A DNA stretch of 64,000 nucleotides from an uncultured Prevotellaceae bacterium (GCA_947169265.1 CAMVPC010000008.1:30259-94258); one strand, 5' to 3'; shown: positions 25,043 to 33,630, counted from the stretch's first letter. Translations and numbers: made by a program. Notes: a model not told the origin generated them from the sequence alone.

Positions 25043-25396
25043 ATGAACAAAGGTAAACACATCTGCGAAACGCTCAAAGCCATCAGGCGCGACATCGCCG
25101 CCGCCAACGACATCGACTACTCGCCCGCCGAGTGCCACCACACCGGTGACTGCGAGGGCACCTGCCCGCAATGCGAGAGCGAAACGCGGTGGCTCGAGCG
25201 CCAACTCAGGCTGCGTCAACAGCTGGGCAAAGCCGTCGCCATCGCCGGCATGAGCGTCACCATGGGCCTCATGTCGTCGAGCTGCCATGTGTTCCAACCC
25301 AACGGGCACATCGAACGCGGCACTCCCGTCGACACCACCCACGTGGCGCCACCGGCCTCACAGCCTGCCACGCCATCGTCATCCAAACTGCCTTAA
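25043..25396 (+). CDS. Small Cys4-motif protein with one membrane segment
   Basis: 117 residues. A short N-terminal helix (GKHICETLKAIRRDIAAAND) is followed by a cysteine cluster, ECHHTGDCEGTCPQCESE, that could bind zinc or a metal cluster. Then come a charged helix (RWLERQLRLRQQLGKAV), a hydrophobic segment (VAIAGMSVTMGLM) and a Pro/Thr/Ser-rich tail. I recall similar short proteins in Bacteroidales but no assigned function. It lies 42 bases after the CorC-like gene and may be the last gene of that operon. Confidence 0.7.
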   Translation: MNKGKHICETLKAIRRDIAAANDIDYSPAECHHTGDCEGTCPQCESETRWLERQLRLRQQLGKAVAIAGMSVTMGLMSSSCHVFQPNGHIERGTPVDTTHVAPPASQPATPSSSKLP

Positions 25397-25475
25397 CCGG
25401 CAGCTCCTTCTTAGACTCAGCGACATAAATAACATATTTTTTATGTTCCGCTGTCTACTATTCGCTGTTCACTAA

Positions 25476-26183
25476 TCAGCGGCCCAGGAAGTCGTTGAAG
25501 GCCTGCTTGTAGCTGTCGCCCACGGGGATGTATACGCTACCGAAGACGATGCGGTTGCGGTCCACCTCGCGAATTTTGTCCTTGGCGACGATGAACGAGC
25601 GGTGGACACGCATGAAGCGCGATGCCGGCAGCATTTGTTCCATGGCTTTCATGTTCATCAGCGACAAGATGGGGTGAGGCGAATCGGTGGTGTAGATTTT
25701 CACATAATCCTTGAGACCCTCGATGTAGAGGATGTTGTCAAGGTTGATTTGCAGCAGTTTATACTCGCTCTTGACGAAGATGCTCTTCACCTCCTCGTCG
25801 GCCTGGTTGTTGCCGGGGCGTTGCAGCGAAAACCACCGCAAGGCCTTGTTGCTCGCCTCGAGGAACTCGCTGAACGAGATGGGCTTGAGCAGGTAGTCGA
25901 GGGCGTTGAGGCGGTAGCTGTCGAGGGCATACTGGTCGAAGGCCGTGGTGAAGACCACGCGTGTTTCCTCGGGCAACATGCGCGAAAGCTCCATGCCGTT
26001 GATTTCGGGCATCTGGATATCGAGAAACAGCAGGTCGATGGGAGTCTCGCTGATGCCTTTCATGGCGTCGACAGCGTTAGAGAACTTGCCGCAAAGCTGC
26101 AGGAAAGGAATTTTCTTGACATAGCTCACAAGCAGCTCCACTGCCAGCGGCTCGTCGTCAACTATTGCGCACTTGAGAATCAT
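25476..26183 (-). CDS. LytTR-family response regulator
   Basis: 235 residues. A receiver domain (1-120) with phosphoacceptor Asp55 (LLFLDIQMP), the acidic pair DDE at 9-11 and the Lys of LLKP is followed by a LytTR DNA-binding domain (about 135-235, with FMRVHRSFIV). It overlaps the upstream sensor kinase gene by 26 bases, so the two form a pair. LytS/LytR-type systems control envelope and extracellular genes in many bacteria; the targets here are unknown. Confidence 0.92.
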   Translation of the reverse strand: MILKCAIVDDEPLAVELLVSYVKKIPFLQLCGKFSNAVDAMKGISETPIDLLFLDIQMPEINGMELSRMLPEETRVVFTTAFDQYALDSYRLNALDYLLKPISFSEFLEASNKALRWFSLQRPGNNQADEEVKSIFVKSEYKLLQINLDNILYIEGLKDYVKIYTTDSPHPILSLMNMKAMEQMLPASRFMRVHRSFIVAKDKIREVDRNRIVFGSVYIPVGDSYKQAFNDFLGR

Positions 26184-27237
26184 TGCTGTTAAGAATTAAG
26201 GTGGAAGAATAGGTAGTGCCGTCATCGCTCACGCCGTAGTGCCACTCGTGGCTGTGAGGGTAGATGAGAGCCAGTCGCTGTTTCACTTGCTCGAGGCCAA
26301 TGCCGCTGCCGCTCTTGTCATTGCTCTGCTTGGGATGGTTGCTGTTAGTGATATCGCACTTAATCAAGCCGTGGTCGTTGCTGATGGCGATGGCGATGGT
26401 GCCGGCGCCGTTTTGCGCGATGCCGTGCTTGAAAGCGTTCTCGATGAGCGAGATGAAGATGAGCGGCGCGATGGGCGTGCTATCCTCGGTGTCGATATCG
26501 ATGGCGGTATCGATCTTCACGCTGTCGGTAACGCGAATCTTCATCAGCTCGATGTAATTCTTGATAAACTCCACCTCCTTATAGAGCGGCACAAAGTTCT
26601 GCTGGTTGTCGTAGAGCATGTGGCGCAGCATCTTGCTCAGCTCGCCCACGGCCATCTGCGCCTTGTCGGGGTCGAAGGCGATGAGGGCATAAATATTGTT
26701 GAGGGTGTTGAGCAGGAAATGCGGATTGAGCTGGTTGCGCAAGTTCTTGAGCTCGGCTTGGGTGCGGCTGCGCTCGGCCTCCTTCTTGTCCTGCTCGAGC
26801 TGCTGCCACCGCTGCGACATCTTCACGGCTACACTAAGTCCCACGAAAAGGATGAGCATGAGCGCCGCGTGGAAGAATGGCCAGGGACGGCTGCGCGGAT
26901 GGTGCGGACCGTGCTGCACGGCGTCGAAGCTGACCGATGTGATCAAGTTCCACCAGCCGAACATCACCACGAAGCCCAGCGCCACCACAAGCACATTGAC
27001 CAGGAAAAAAGTTTTGTAGCGTTTCTTGAACAAGAAGCGGGGCACGAGCCACAAGTAGTTGACATAGAACACCACCATGTAGCTCAAGGGGCTTCCCAGG
27101 GTGCGCATGAAGCGACTGAATCGCTCGCCCCAAGAGTCACCGCTCACAAAGAACAGCAAGGGAAAACAAATCACCATCGCCCAGCACACGATGTGGACGA
27201 TGTTTTGCCGCGAGAAGTATTTGGCAGTACTCGACAT
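26158..27237 (-). CDS. LytS-type sensor histidine kinase
   Basis: 359 residues. Four predicted transmembrane helices lie in residues about 12-140 with no obvious periplasmic sensor domain. A coiled-coil-like linker (MSQRWQQLEQDKKEAERSR) leads to the His_kinase phosphoacceptor His173 in NQLNPHFLLNTLNNI and an HATPase domain (ENAFKHG, GSGIGLEQVKQRL). It shares a 26-base overlap with the response regulator gene. It is divergent from the capsid-like operon at 27476, and the pair could regulate it, but that is untested. Confidence 0.92.
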   Translation of the reverse strand: MSSTAKYFSRQNIVHIVCWAMVICFPLLFFVSGDSWGERFSRFMRTLGSPLSYMVVFYVNYLWLVPRFLFKKRYKTFFLVNVLVVALGFVVMFGWWNLITSVSFDAVQHGPHHPRSRPWPFFHAALMLILFVGLSVAVKMSQRWQQLEQDKKEAERSRTQAELKNLRNQLNPHFLLNTLNNIYALIAFDPDKAQMAVGELSKMLRHMLYDNQQNFVPLYKEVEFIKNYIELMKIRVTDSVKIDTAIDIDTEDSTPIAPLIFISLIENAFKHGIAQNGAGTIAIAISNDHGLIKCDITNSNHPKQSNDKSGSGIGLEQVKQRLALIYPHSHEWHYGVSDDGTTYSSTLILNSNDSQVRNS

Positions 27238-27288
27238 AACTGATTACGGTAGGGATACGATAAATTGCCTTGATACGAAAATCGCAAG

Positions 27289-27320
27289 CAAAAGTAACAC
27301 TTTTTCACGCTTTTACCAAA
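27289..27320 (-). promoter_or_regulatory. Bacteroidetes-type promoter of the two-component system
   Basis: On the minus strand, TTTG (27317-27320) and TACTTTTG (27289-27296) are exactly 20 bases apart and about 50 bases before the kinase start. Confidence 0.75.
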
Positions 27321-27430
27321 AATCTTATACAAATCATTAGTTCCACATAGAAATTTCGCCACATTTTGCCGATTAACCCGACAAGTCGACCTGTTATTTT
27401 GTGGGGTAGACGCCGCGGCTTGCGGCATCC

Positions 27431-27438
27431 TATTTTTG
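27431..27438 (+). promoter_or_regulatory. -7 element of the capsid-like operon
   Basis: TATTTTTG matches TAnnTTTG and lies 38 bases before the ATG at 27476. A TTTG at 27398-27401 is 29 bases upstream, which is longer than normal, so the promoter is only partly supported. Confidence 0.4.
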
Positions 27439-27475
27439 CGGCGTAATTTCCGATCAAACCTAAATTTCTTTTATT

Positions 27476-27775
27476 ATGGAAAATGACACTTCAGTTTCCC
27501 CGCTGCTCGAGCGACTTGAGCCCGAAAAAGCGAACCGCGTGAGGGAAATCGTCGACAACCTGGCCACCGGACAACCCCTCGACGAGGCCACCCTCACCAT
27601 CCTGCTGCACGGCCTTGACCATGATGAGGACGTGCGCGATGCCGACACCCAGGGCTACCTGCGCGGCCGCAACGAGAAAATCGATGCCGTTGTCGCACGC
27701 CCCACCCCACTCGACGACGCCCCCGAGGCCACGTCGCTCATCCCACGCTACGACCGCCGCAGCATTTGGGACTGA
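27476..27775 (+). CDS. 99-residue partner of the capsid-like protein (unknown)
   Basis: This is an acidic, mainly helical protein. Residues about 8-50 form a possible helical pair (LLERLEPEKANRVREIVDNL, LDEATLTILLHGLD), then a helix with YLRGRNEKIDAVVAR. A Pro/Asp-rich linker leads to the C-terminal peptide LIPRYDRRSIWD. It lies 54 bases before the capsid-like gene in the same operon. By analogy it could be a scaffold, decoration protein or cargo. The short, basic-aromatic C-terminal peptide would suit docking inside a shell. No known family is recognised, so the role is inference. Confidence 0.7.
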   Translation: MENDTSVSPLLERLEPEKANRVREIVDNLATGQPLDEATLTILLHGLDHDEDVRDADTQGYLRGRNEKIDAVVARPTPLDDAPEATSLIPRYDRRSIWD

Positions 27776-27829
27776 TTCCCGCGAATCGCTAACCGTTTAT
27801 TTTTTTATTCACCCTTAAACTCACACACA

Positions 27830-29098
27830 ATGGAAGCAAAAATCATTGATGGAGTGGACGGCGGACAACACATCGTCGACGGACCACTCACCACCGACCT
27901 CGCCCGCGAGGCCTCACCCGCGTTGCTGCTCAACGAAGTAGACCGGCAAATCGCCAAAATCAGGCCCATGGCCACCCCCATCGACCAAATCTCGCGTCAC
28001 GCGGCCGCCAAGCACGCCCACAGCATGATTGTGGATTACTTTAGCGTCGACACCAAGCCCACGAGCACCCAGCTGCGCGTGGCCATCGACGAGGAGGACC
28101 TCACCACGCAAGGCACCAACCCGCCGCGCATCAAAATCGAGACCGAGCGCGACGACATTTTCGACGTGAGCGACACCATCCTCGTGCAGGGCGTCGAGGG
28201 ATATGACAGTGACGGCATCACCCCCTCACGCGACGAACTCGTCCTCTATGTCGCGCAACGCGACGACGCCAACGGCCTGTGGGTCGAGGCCATAAACGGA
28301 AAAATCGTCGACGGCATGCCCGACTTGCTGCCCTCGATAGCGCGTGGCACCACACTCATCCGCATGGGGCGCGCCGCCAGCGAGCTCGACGTGATGTCGC
28401 CGCTATTCGAGGCACTGCCCCAAAAGCGGCAAAACTACTGCCAAATCTTCAAGATGCAGGTAGAACAGAGCACGCTCCAAAAACTCTCTAACAAGTCGAC
28501 GCCCTGGACCCTGAGCGACCAGGAAGAGGCCGCCATCTACGACCTGCGCCTGGGTATGGAAAAGACGTTCCTGTTCGGCGTCAAGTCGCGCGTGCGCGAC
28601 AACAGCAAAAAGGAAGACATCTACCTCACCGGCGGCATCTGGCAACAGGCCGGCAAGCAGTTCGCTTACACCACGCTCACCGGCGAGAACATCGTCGACC
28701 TCATGCGCGAGGCCTTCACCGGCAATGCCGGCAGCAAGCGCAAGGTGCTCGTGGGGGGATCGGCGCTCATCAGCGCGCTCAACAAGCTCGACTACACCCG
28801 CGTGGTCACAGCCACACAGAGCGTCACCAAGTGGGGCCTCGACTTCACCGAGCTTCGCAGCAAGTTCGGCACGCTCTATGTGTTGCTGAGCGAGGTGCTT
28901 GACGACTGCGGTATGGCCGAGAACGGCCTCATCATCGACCCGGAGTACATCACCAAGTACACCCACATTCCCTTCTCGACCCAAAAACTCGACCTCAAAT
29001 CCAGCGGCCAGCGCAACGTCGATGCCATCGTCATCACCGAGGCTTCCTGCCTTGTGCTGCGCTACCCCGGAGCCCACATGCGCATCGTCAAGCAATAA
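27830..29098 (+). CDS. SU10-type phage major capsid-like protein, orphan
   Basis: 422 residues. Several landmarks match, in order, the SU10-type major capsid family (HK97 fold): an early TPIDQISR segment, YCQIFKMQVEQSTLQKLSNK, a long helix with EEAAIYDLRLGMEKTFLFG, the RKVLVGGSALISALNKLDY domain, and FTELRSKFGTLYVLLSEVLD followed by a DPEYI strand. There is no signal peptide or membrane segment. The gene looks intact. No terminase, portal, protease, tail or integrase gene is within 25 kb on either side, and base composition matches the neighbours. It may be a domesticated capsid or encapsulin-like shell. The family call is by eye; a remote alternative is a non-shell protein of the same fold. 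Confidence 0.72.
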   Translation: MEAKIIDGVDGGQHIVDGPLTTDLAREASPALLLNEVDRQIAKIRPMATPIDQISRHAAAKHAHSMIVDYFSVDTKPTSTQLRVAIDEEDLTTQGTNPPRIKIETERDDIFDVSDTILVQGVEGYDSDGITPSRDELVLYVAQRDDANGLWVEAINGKIVDGMPDLLPSIARGTTLIRMGRAASELDVMSPLFEALPQKRQNYCQIFKMQVEQSTLQKLSNKSTPWTLSDQEEAAIYDLRLGMEKTFLFGVKSRVRDNSKKEDIYLTGGIWQQAGKQFAYTTLTGENIVDLMREAFTGNAGSKRKVLVGGSALISALNKLDYTRVVTATQSVTKWGLDFTELRSKFGTLYVLLSEVLDDCGMAENGLIIDPEYITKYTHIPFSTQKLDLKSSGQRNVDAIVITEASCLVLRYPGAHMRIVKQ

Positions 29099-29122
29099 CG
29101 CGCCTCGGCTCCCTCCTGGAGG

Positions 29123-29164
29123 AAAAAAATATGCGAATCAAGAAACGATTCGCATATTTTTTTT
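29123..29164. terminator. Very strong bidirectional terminator
   Basis: A perfect 17-bp stem (29123-29139 with 29147-29163, loop AAGAAAC) has an A run on one side and a T run on the other. It lies 24 bases after the capsid-like gene and 8 bases from the stop of the convergent membrane-protein gene, so it can end both transcripts. Confidence 0.92.
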
Positions 29165-29171
29165 GATATTG

Positions 29172-30662
29172 TCAAGGCGTCAAGCGATGACGCGCGTGCT
29201 CACGATAGTAACGCGACATCTCGCGCAGGTATTCGAGTTGCACCTCGTGGCAGATGATGAGCGTGGACACCAGCACAAGGCAGTAGAATATCATCCACAC
29301 GACAAAGGCGTTGCGGTACTCGCCATTCCTCACCTTGTACAGCACAAAGACGGCCATGGGAATGAACATGAACTCGAAAGGCAACATGTAGCGACTCACC
29401 GAACCGCCCACGACGTAAGCGATGATGAGGAAAACGAGTGCCGGCCACAAGGCCCACACACCCAGACCGCCGGCACCGCGCCGCCACGACATGAACAGGT
29501 AGTAGAACAGCACCAGTCCGCCCACAAAATACCACATGAACCGCAGGCGCGGGAAGAGTTCGAGCAACGCGCCGTCGGCACTCGTGTTATATATCCACGG
29601 GAAAGGAATGATAAACTGCACACCGGCCGTGACAGGCAACAGCAACAAGCGTTTCCACACCGGATAGTAGAAATATTGGCCTATCATCTCAAGATAAGGC
29701 TGCTGGGCATAGCCCGTGATGAAAATGCGCTGCATGGGGTATCCACCCGATATCGTGCTCACCTGCTGACTGAACGGGTAGAACGAAACGCAAAAGCCCA
29801 CCGCGTAGGCCGCCACGGCCACCGCCAGCAACGCCAGCCCGCGACGCCAGCGCGCGCGCCACTTGGCCACCGTCATCAGCCCCACGCCCAGCATGAAGAA
29901 GTACACATAGCTGGTGCGCACCAACGCCATGAGCAGGCAGCCCGACGTCATGAGCAAGAGGCATTTCACCCAGGCGGCGCGCGACTTGGTGTCGGCGGCG
30001 ACAAAGCGCGCCAGCGCCAGCCCCACGGCAGTCGTGGCCACACAGCAAGCCGGGTCTTTGAGCACTTTGAGCGCGTGGGCGAGCATGAAGAAAAGCATCG
30101 AGCACATCATGAGCGCCGCCGCCATCACCCATCGCGACGATTTCGCGTCGCGGGGGGCGACGAGGGTCACCGTCATCTTGCCGGTGAACACGCAGGCCAG
30201 CAGCACACACATCGCGTTAAACACCAGGGGCCACACGATGTGCACGCCCAGCACGCGCCATATCAGCGAAATGATGAGCGGGTAGCCCACGAACGTCACG
30301 TGCGGGCGATGGACCGACGGGTCGAGCTGCGATAGCGCCCAGTCGAAATAGCCACGGTCGTCGCTCATGAGCCGCGGATGAAGCATCATGGCGCTGTCAC
30401 CGCCCGTGCACCGGTCGATGCTCAGCGCTATCATCACGCCCAGAATGGCCCATGTGAGCAGCAGCCAGCAGCGGGCCGCCACGCCCGCGCTGTGGTCGCG
30501 CGCCAGCAACACGCGCGCCGGCAGATAGGCCGCGAGCAGTCCCACGGCCAGGCGCGCCGCGTCGGGGAGCGCGAAGAAACGCAGCCCCCATAGCGACACA
30601 AGGGCGAGCACAAGCACTTCGAGCAGGACGAAGGCCTGTTTTCTATTTATCTTACACGACAA
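29172..30662 (-). CDS. Polytopic membrane protein, possible GT-C-type glycosyltransferase
   Basis: 496 residues with roughly eleven to twelve hydrophobic helices. After the first three helices a loop carries an acidic pair and aromatic residues (LMSDDRGYFDWALSQLD), followed by a conserved-looking RPHVTFVGYPLII. An acidic motif in the first large periplasmic loop is a hallmark of GT-C glycosyltransferases that use polyprenyl-phosphate sugars, and helix number and size also fit. No family was named with confidence. It is monocistronic, with its own promoter. Confidence 0.6.
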   Translation of the reverse strand: MSCKINRKQAFVLLEVLVLALVSLWGLRFFALPDAARLAVGLLAAYLPARVLLARDHSAGVAARCWLLLTWAILGVMIALSIDRCTGGDSAMMLHPRLMSDDRGYFDWALSQLDPSVHRPHVTFVGYPLIISLIWRVLGVHIVWPLVFNAMCVLLACVFTGKMTVTLVAPRDAKSSRWVMAAALMMCSMLFFMLAHALKVLKDPACCVATTAVGLALARFVAADTKSRAAWVKCLLLMTSGCLLMALVRTSYVYFFMLGVGLMTVAKWRARWRRGLALLAVAVAAYAVGFCVSFYPFSQQVSTISGGYPMQRIFITGYAQQPYLEMIGQYFYYPVWKRLLLLPVTAGVQFIIPFPWIYNTSADGALLELFPRLRFMWYFVGGLVLFYYLFMSWRRGAGGLGVWALWPALVFLIIAYVVGGSVSRYMLPFEFMFIPMAVFVLYKVRNGEYRNAFVVWMIFYCLVLVSTLIICHEVQLEYLREMSRYYREHARHRLTP

Positions 30663-30691
30663 CTGTGCAGTGCGTTATAAATTTAGCGCCA

Positions 30692-30723
30692 CAAAAGTAA
30701 TATTTTTCGGCAACTTACACAAA
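30692..30723 (-). promoter_or_regulatory. Bacteroidetes-type promoter of the polytopic membrane protein
   Basis: On the minus strand, TTTG (30720-30723) and TACTTTTG (30692-30699) are 20 bases apart, about 30 bases before the start codon. Confidence 0.75.
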
Positions 30724-30776
30724 ATAATAAGCTAAGAATCGAATGGCGGCACCCTCATTACAATCGCGTCATCGAC

Positions 30777-32270
30777 TTACGGGTAATTCTCGGCGAAAGT
30801 GACGGTGGGCGTGTCGCCGCCGAAATCGACGGTGATGGTTTGCATCACTATCCAGTTGGTCCAATAGAGGTTGATGGTGAGGGTACGCTCAGCCGTCCAC
30901 GCATAGTTGCCGCTCACCGTCCAGCGGTTGTCGAGTCCGCTAATGGGGTCGTAATTGACCGGTTCGGCCCCGTTGTGATAAGGCGGCGCCATCTCGACAG
31001 TCACAGGCTTGCTCCAGCGACCATAGTCGAGCGTGAAATTGGCGGTTTTTCCGTCGTTTTTGGTCAATATGAGGTCATAACCGTGAGGTTGTCGTGACAA
31101 ACGCAAAGTAGCGAAATTTCGGGCGTTTTCGGGTAATTTGATTTCAATGCTTTCGCCTATACGCTGCTTGGACGCGGGGAATTTCGCTCCGCGCTGCACG
31201 GGCAAGGCGAGGCCGTCGAGTTTCTTGGCCATTCGCCGCTCTTGGGCGCGGGTACCGGGGGCGTCGACTCCGGGCACCAGCTGTTGCCAAATGGCGCGCA
31301 GCTCGTCGCGTGTGCGCTTGCTCATGCCGGTCATCACCACCACCATGTCCTGCTCGGGCATGACAACGATGAACTGGCCGTAAGCGCCGTCGGCGCGCAC
31401 GGCGCCGTCGAGCAGGCAGCGCCACATCTGGTAGCAGTAGCCCCGGTTGGTATCGGTGGGCGTGTCGCCGGGATACTTGTAGTTGATGTGGCCGGTCGTC
31501 ATTTCGTCAATCCACCGCTCGCTCACGAGTTGGCGGCCTTCCCATTGTCCCTTGTGGAGGATGAGGAGACCTATTTTTGCCATCGACTCGGCTTGAAGGC
31601 GCAGCCCGAAACCGGCGGTGTTGTAGCCATCGGGGCTCAGTTCCCAGTCGGCCACGGTGATGTGCATGGGGTTGAAGAACTTGGCCTGGACATACTCAAG
31701 GAGCGTCATGCCCGTGATGCGCTGCACAATCATGCTCAGGGTGAAGGTACACATTGAGTCGTAGCGGAAACGGCCTTGTTCCTCGACGGGGCGCGCCAAC
31801 CAGGCGCGCGTCCAGTCGTCGCTCGCCGTGGTAAAATCGAGGGTGGGCGTGATGCCGGCGCTCATCGTGAGCAGATGGCGCACGGTGAGCGAAGCGAGCC
31901 CGTCGCTGATGGTGTCGGGGCACTTGTCGGGCAAGAGGGCCGCGACGCGGTCGTCGAGGCGCAGCCGGTTGTCGTCGATGAGCGTGCCGATGGCGAGTGC
32001 CGTCACCGTCTTGCTGCACGAGTAAAGGGTGTGGACGTCGGTGGCCGTGAACGGCGCCGGATGGGCCTCGGCGATAACCGTGCCGTGGCGCACCACCATG
32101 AGGTGGTGCAGGTGGGTGTCGGGGATAGCCATGAGGGTGTCGACAAAACGCTCGATGGCAAGCGGCGCAACGCCTTCGTCCAGGGCGCTGCCGCGTGGCA
32201 GCTCATTCACCTGTGCGCTCGCGGCAAGCGCGGTAAGCGCAATAATAGCGGAGTAAAGGTATCGTTTCAT
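30777..32270 (-). CDS. Exported serine hydrolase (beta-lactamase/class C-like family)
   Basis: 497 residues with a signal peptide (MKRYLYSAIIALTALAASAQ). The catalytic SxxK motif is YSCSKTV near residue 86, a YxS/N-type motif is RYDSMCTF near 170, and GAYGQFIVVM corresponds to the third motif near 295. A C-terminal beta domain (about 370-497) is extra. The family includes esterases, D-aminopeptidases and penicillin-binding-like enzymes as well as AmpC, so antibiotic resistance should not be assumed. It has its own promoter directly after the SusCD-locus terminator. Confidence 0.85.
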   Translation of the reverse strand: MKRYLYSAIIALTALAASAQVNELPRGSALDEGVAPLAIERFVDTLMAIPDTHLHHLMVVRHGTVIAEAHPAPFTATDVHTLYSCSKTVTALAIGTLIDDNRLRLDDRVAALLPDKCPDTISDGLASLTVRHLLTMSAGITPTLDFTTASDDWTRAWLARPVEEQGRFRYDSMCTFTLSMIVQRITGMTLLEYVQAKFFNPMHITVADWELSPDGYNTAGFGLRLQAESMAKIGLLILHKGQWEGRQLVSERWIDEMTTGHINYKYPGDTPTDTNRGYCYQMWRCLLDGAVRADGAYGQFIVVMPEQDMVVVMTGMSKRTRDELRAIWQQLVPGVDAPGTRAQERRMAKKLDGLALPVQRGAKFPASKQRIGESIEIKLPENARNFATLRLSRQPHGYDLILTKNDGKTANFTLDYGRWSKPVTVEMAPPYHNGAEPVNYDPISGLDNRWTVSGNYAWTAERTLTINLYWTNWIVMQTITVDFGGDTPTVTFAENYP

Positions 32271-32292
32271 AGTGCTCAGTTATTTCGTGCCG

Positions 32293-32324
32293 CAAAATTA
32301 GCCATTATTCGCCACATTTGCAAA
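32293..32324 (-). promoter_or_regulatory. Bacteroidetes-type promoter of the serine hydrolase
   Basis: On the minus strand, TTTG (32321-32324) and TAATTTTG (32293-32300) are 20 bases apart, about 23 bases before the start codon. The -33 element overlaps the T run of the upstream terminator. Confidence 0.75.
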
Positions 32325-32368
32325 AAGAAGGCGGCCGCCGTGACCCGCGATGGGTCGTGGCGGCCGCC
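32319..32368 (-). terminator. Rho-independent terminator of the SusCD locus
   Basis: GGCGGCCGCC (32330-32339) pairs with its copy at 32359-32368, with an inner GACCC-GGGTC stem. On the minus strand it is followed by CTTCTTTTTG. It lies 33 bases after the last gene of the SusC-SusD unit. Confidence 0.85.
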
Positions 32369-32400
32369 GTGATATAGGTAGCTAAACAGCTTTATTTACA

Positions 32401-32904
32401 TTACTCGGTGAAGCCCTGATAACGGACGCCGTGGTAGCGCCAGGTCATGCCATCTGTATCGTCGTCGAACTGCGCGTCGAACGTGATTGCGTCAACGGGC
32501 TTGCCGTGGATGTTGGTGCCACCGTTCTTCGTGATCTTGGCGTTAGTGATGGTCACGTGGCCGGTCTCAACTTGATCGTAAGGCAAATTCTCGCAGTTGA
32601 ACGTCTTGTTGTTGTAGTCGATTGGCACAAGGAACTTCAGTCCCCAGAAAACATCATCTTGGAGCCACATCTTGTCGGTCTCATCGTTGGTCGTGGCATA
32701 GGTATAGACGTGGAACTGACCTTTCCCGTAAGGGTCCTCATAGACGGTTCCATCGGGGGCGATGGCGTCGACGGTCACGAGCCAATCGCCGGTCATGTCC
32801 ACAATCTTGTTACCACCGGCGGGTTCATTCGTCTCGGGGTTGCACGAAGTGAGCGCGAAGCCCATCGTGAACAGAGCAATCAGTGAAAATATATACTTTT
32901 TCAT
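32401..32904 (-). CDS. Surface lipoprotein, lipid-binding-hydrolase-like
   Basis: 167 residues with lipobox TMGFALTSC. After the acylated Cys comes an Asn/Pro/Gly linker, then a compact beta-rich domain starting DMTGDWLVTVDAI, with FHVYTYATTN and TWRYHGVRY. This resembles the 'lipid-binding putative hydrolase' proteins often encoded last in SusCD operons. No catalytic residues are evident. It follows the DUF5012-like gene by 15 bases and is followed by a terminator. Confidence 0.7.
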   Translation of the reverse strand: MKKYIFSLIALFTMGFALTSCNPETNEPAGGNKIVDMTGDWLVTVDAIAPDGTVYEDPYGKGQFHVYTYATTNDETDKMWLQDDVFWGLKFLVPIDYNNKTFNCENLPYDQVETGHVTITNAKITKNGGTNIHGKPVDAITFDAQFDDDTDGMTWRYHGVRYQGFTE

Positions 32905-32919
32905 AGCAATCATGTCTTA

Positions 32920-33630
32920 TTATTTATTAAGAACCACATTGAAATAGTAGCCGGCGTAGACCATTCCGTAAGTAATTTCACCGGTCTCGGGATCCCAAGC
33001 GCCATCCATAATCTCATCGTAGGTGTCGCCCCATCCGGGCACCTCACCGCTGATGATGTGAATGGTGTTGTCGGGCGTGAGCTGCAGGTAGCCGTGCATG
33101 CCGTAGTTGGCGCCATAGCCGGCGCGCTGCGACCACATACCGGCCAGCATCTCGTCGATCGAGAACACACCGGGAACCACCTTCTTGATGTTCACCTTGT
33201 AGCCCACGAGCGCGATTTTGCGCGAGCCGGTGTCAAGATAAGTGCCTTCTTGAGTGAGATACTTGCCCGAGATGTCGGCCGTGACGGTGGGGTCGAAGAC
33301 GGCCACGGTACGGGTCACCGACGAGGGGAACCCGTCGGCATTGGTAGCCGTGTAAGTAATGTAGTACAGGCCCGGGGTATTGACGTCGATCTCATCGAGG
33401 CCGTCGACCTTGATTTGCGATGAGACGTCAACGCCATCGAGCGTTCCCTTACATCCGGCATCGGTATAGGAGGAACCCAGAATGACCTCCTCGGTGGAGT
33501 TGCCTTGCAACTCGAGGACGACGTAATGGGTGAGGCGCGAGTCGGTGAGCTGGTCATTATCGTCACCGCAAGCGGTGAGGCCCATCATAGCCACAAAAGC
33601 GGCGAGCGCAAAGAAATATAATTTTTTCAT
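32920..33630 (-). CDS. Surface lipoprotein with Ig-like (DUF5012/DUF5011-type) domain
   Basis: 236 residues with lipobox MMGLTAC. After the signal, residues about 35-115 form a bacterial Ig-like domain (LELQGNSTEEVILGSSYTDA, then YYITYTATNADGFPSSVTRT), as in DUF5011/5012 proteins. The C-terminal half is a separate beta-rich domain with a Gly/Tyr-rich end. Such lipoproteins accompany SusD and are thought to bind substrate at the cell surface. It is the third gene of the SusC-SusD operon. Confidence 0.75.
   Translation of the reverse strand: MKKLYFFALAAFVAMMGLTACGDDNDQLTDSRLTHYVVLELQGNSTEEVILGSSYTDAGCKGTLDGVDVSSQIKVDGLDEIDVNTPGLYYITYTATNADGFPSSVTRTVAVFDPTVTADISGKYLTQEGTYLDTGSRKIALVGYKVNIKKVVPGVFSIDEMLAGMWSQRAGYGANYGMHGYLQLTPDNTIHIISGEVPGWGDTYDEIMDGAWDPETGEITYGMVYAGYYFNVVLNK

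Noticed and set aside
27476..29164. Intact or partial prophage
   Set aside because: No integrase, terminase, portal, protease, tail or lysis gene lies nearby, and both flanks are ordinary cellular genes.
30777..32270. Antibiotic-resistance class C beta-lactamase
   Set aside because: The SxxK fold is shared by many esterases and peptidases, the protein has an extra C-terminal domain, and the YxN motif is YxS.
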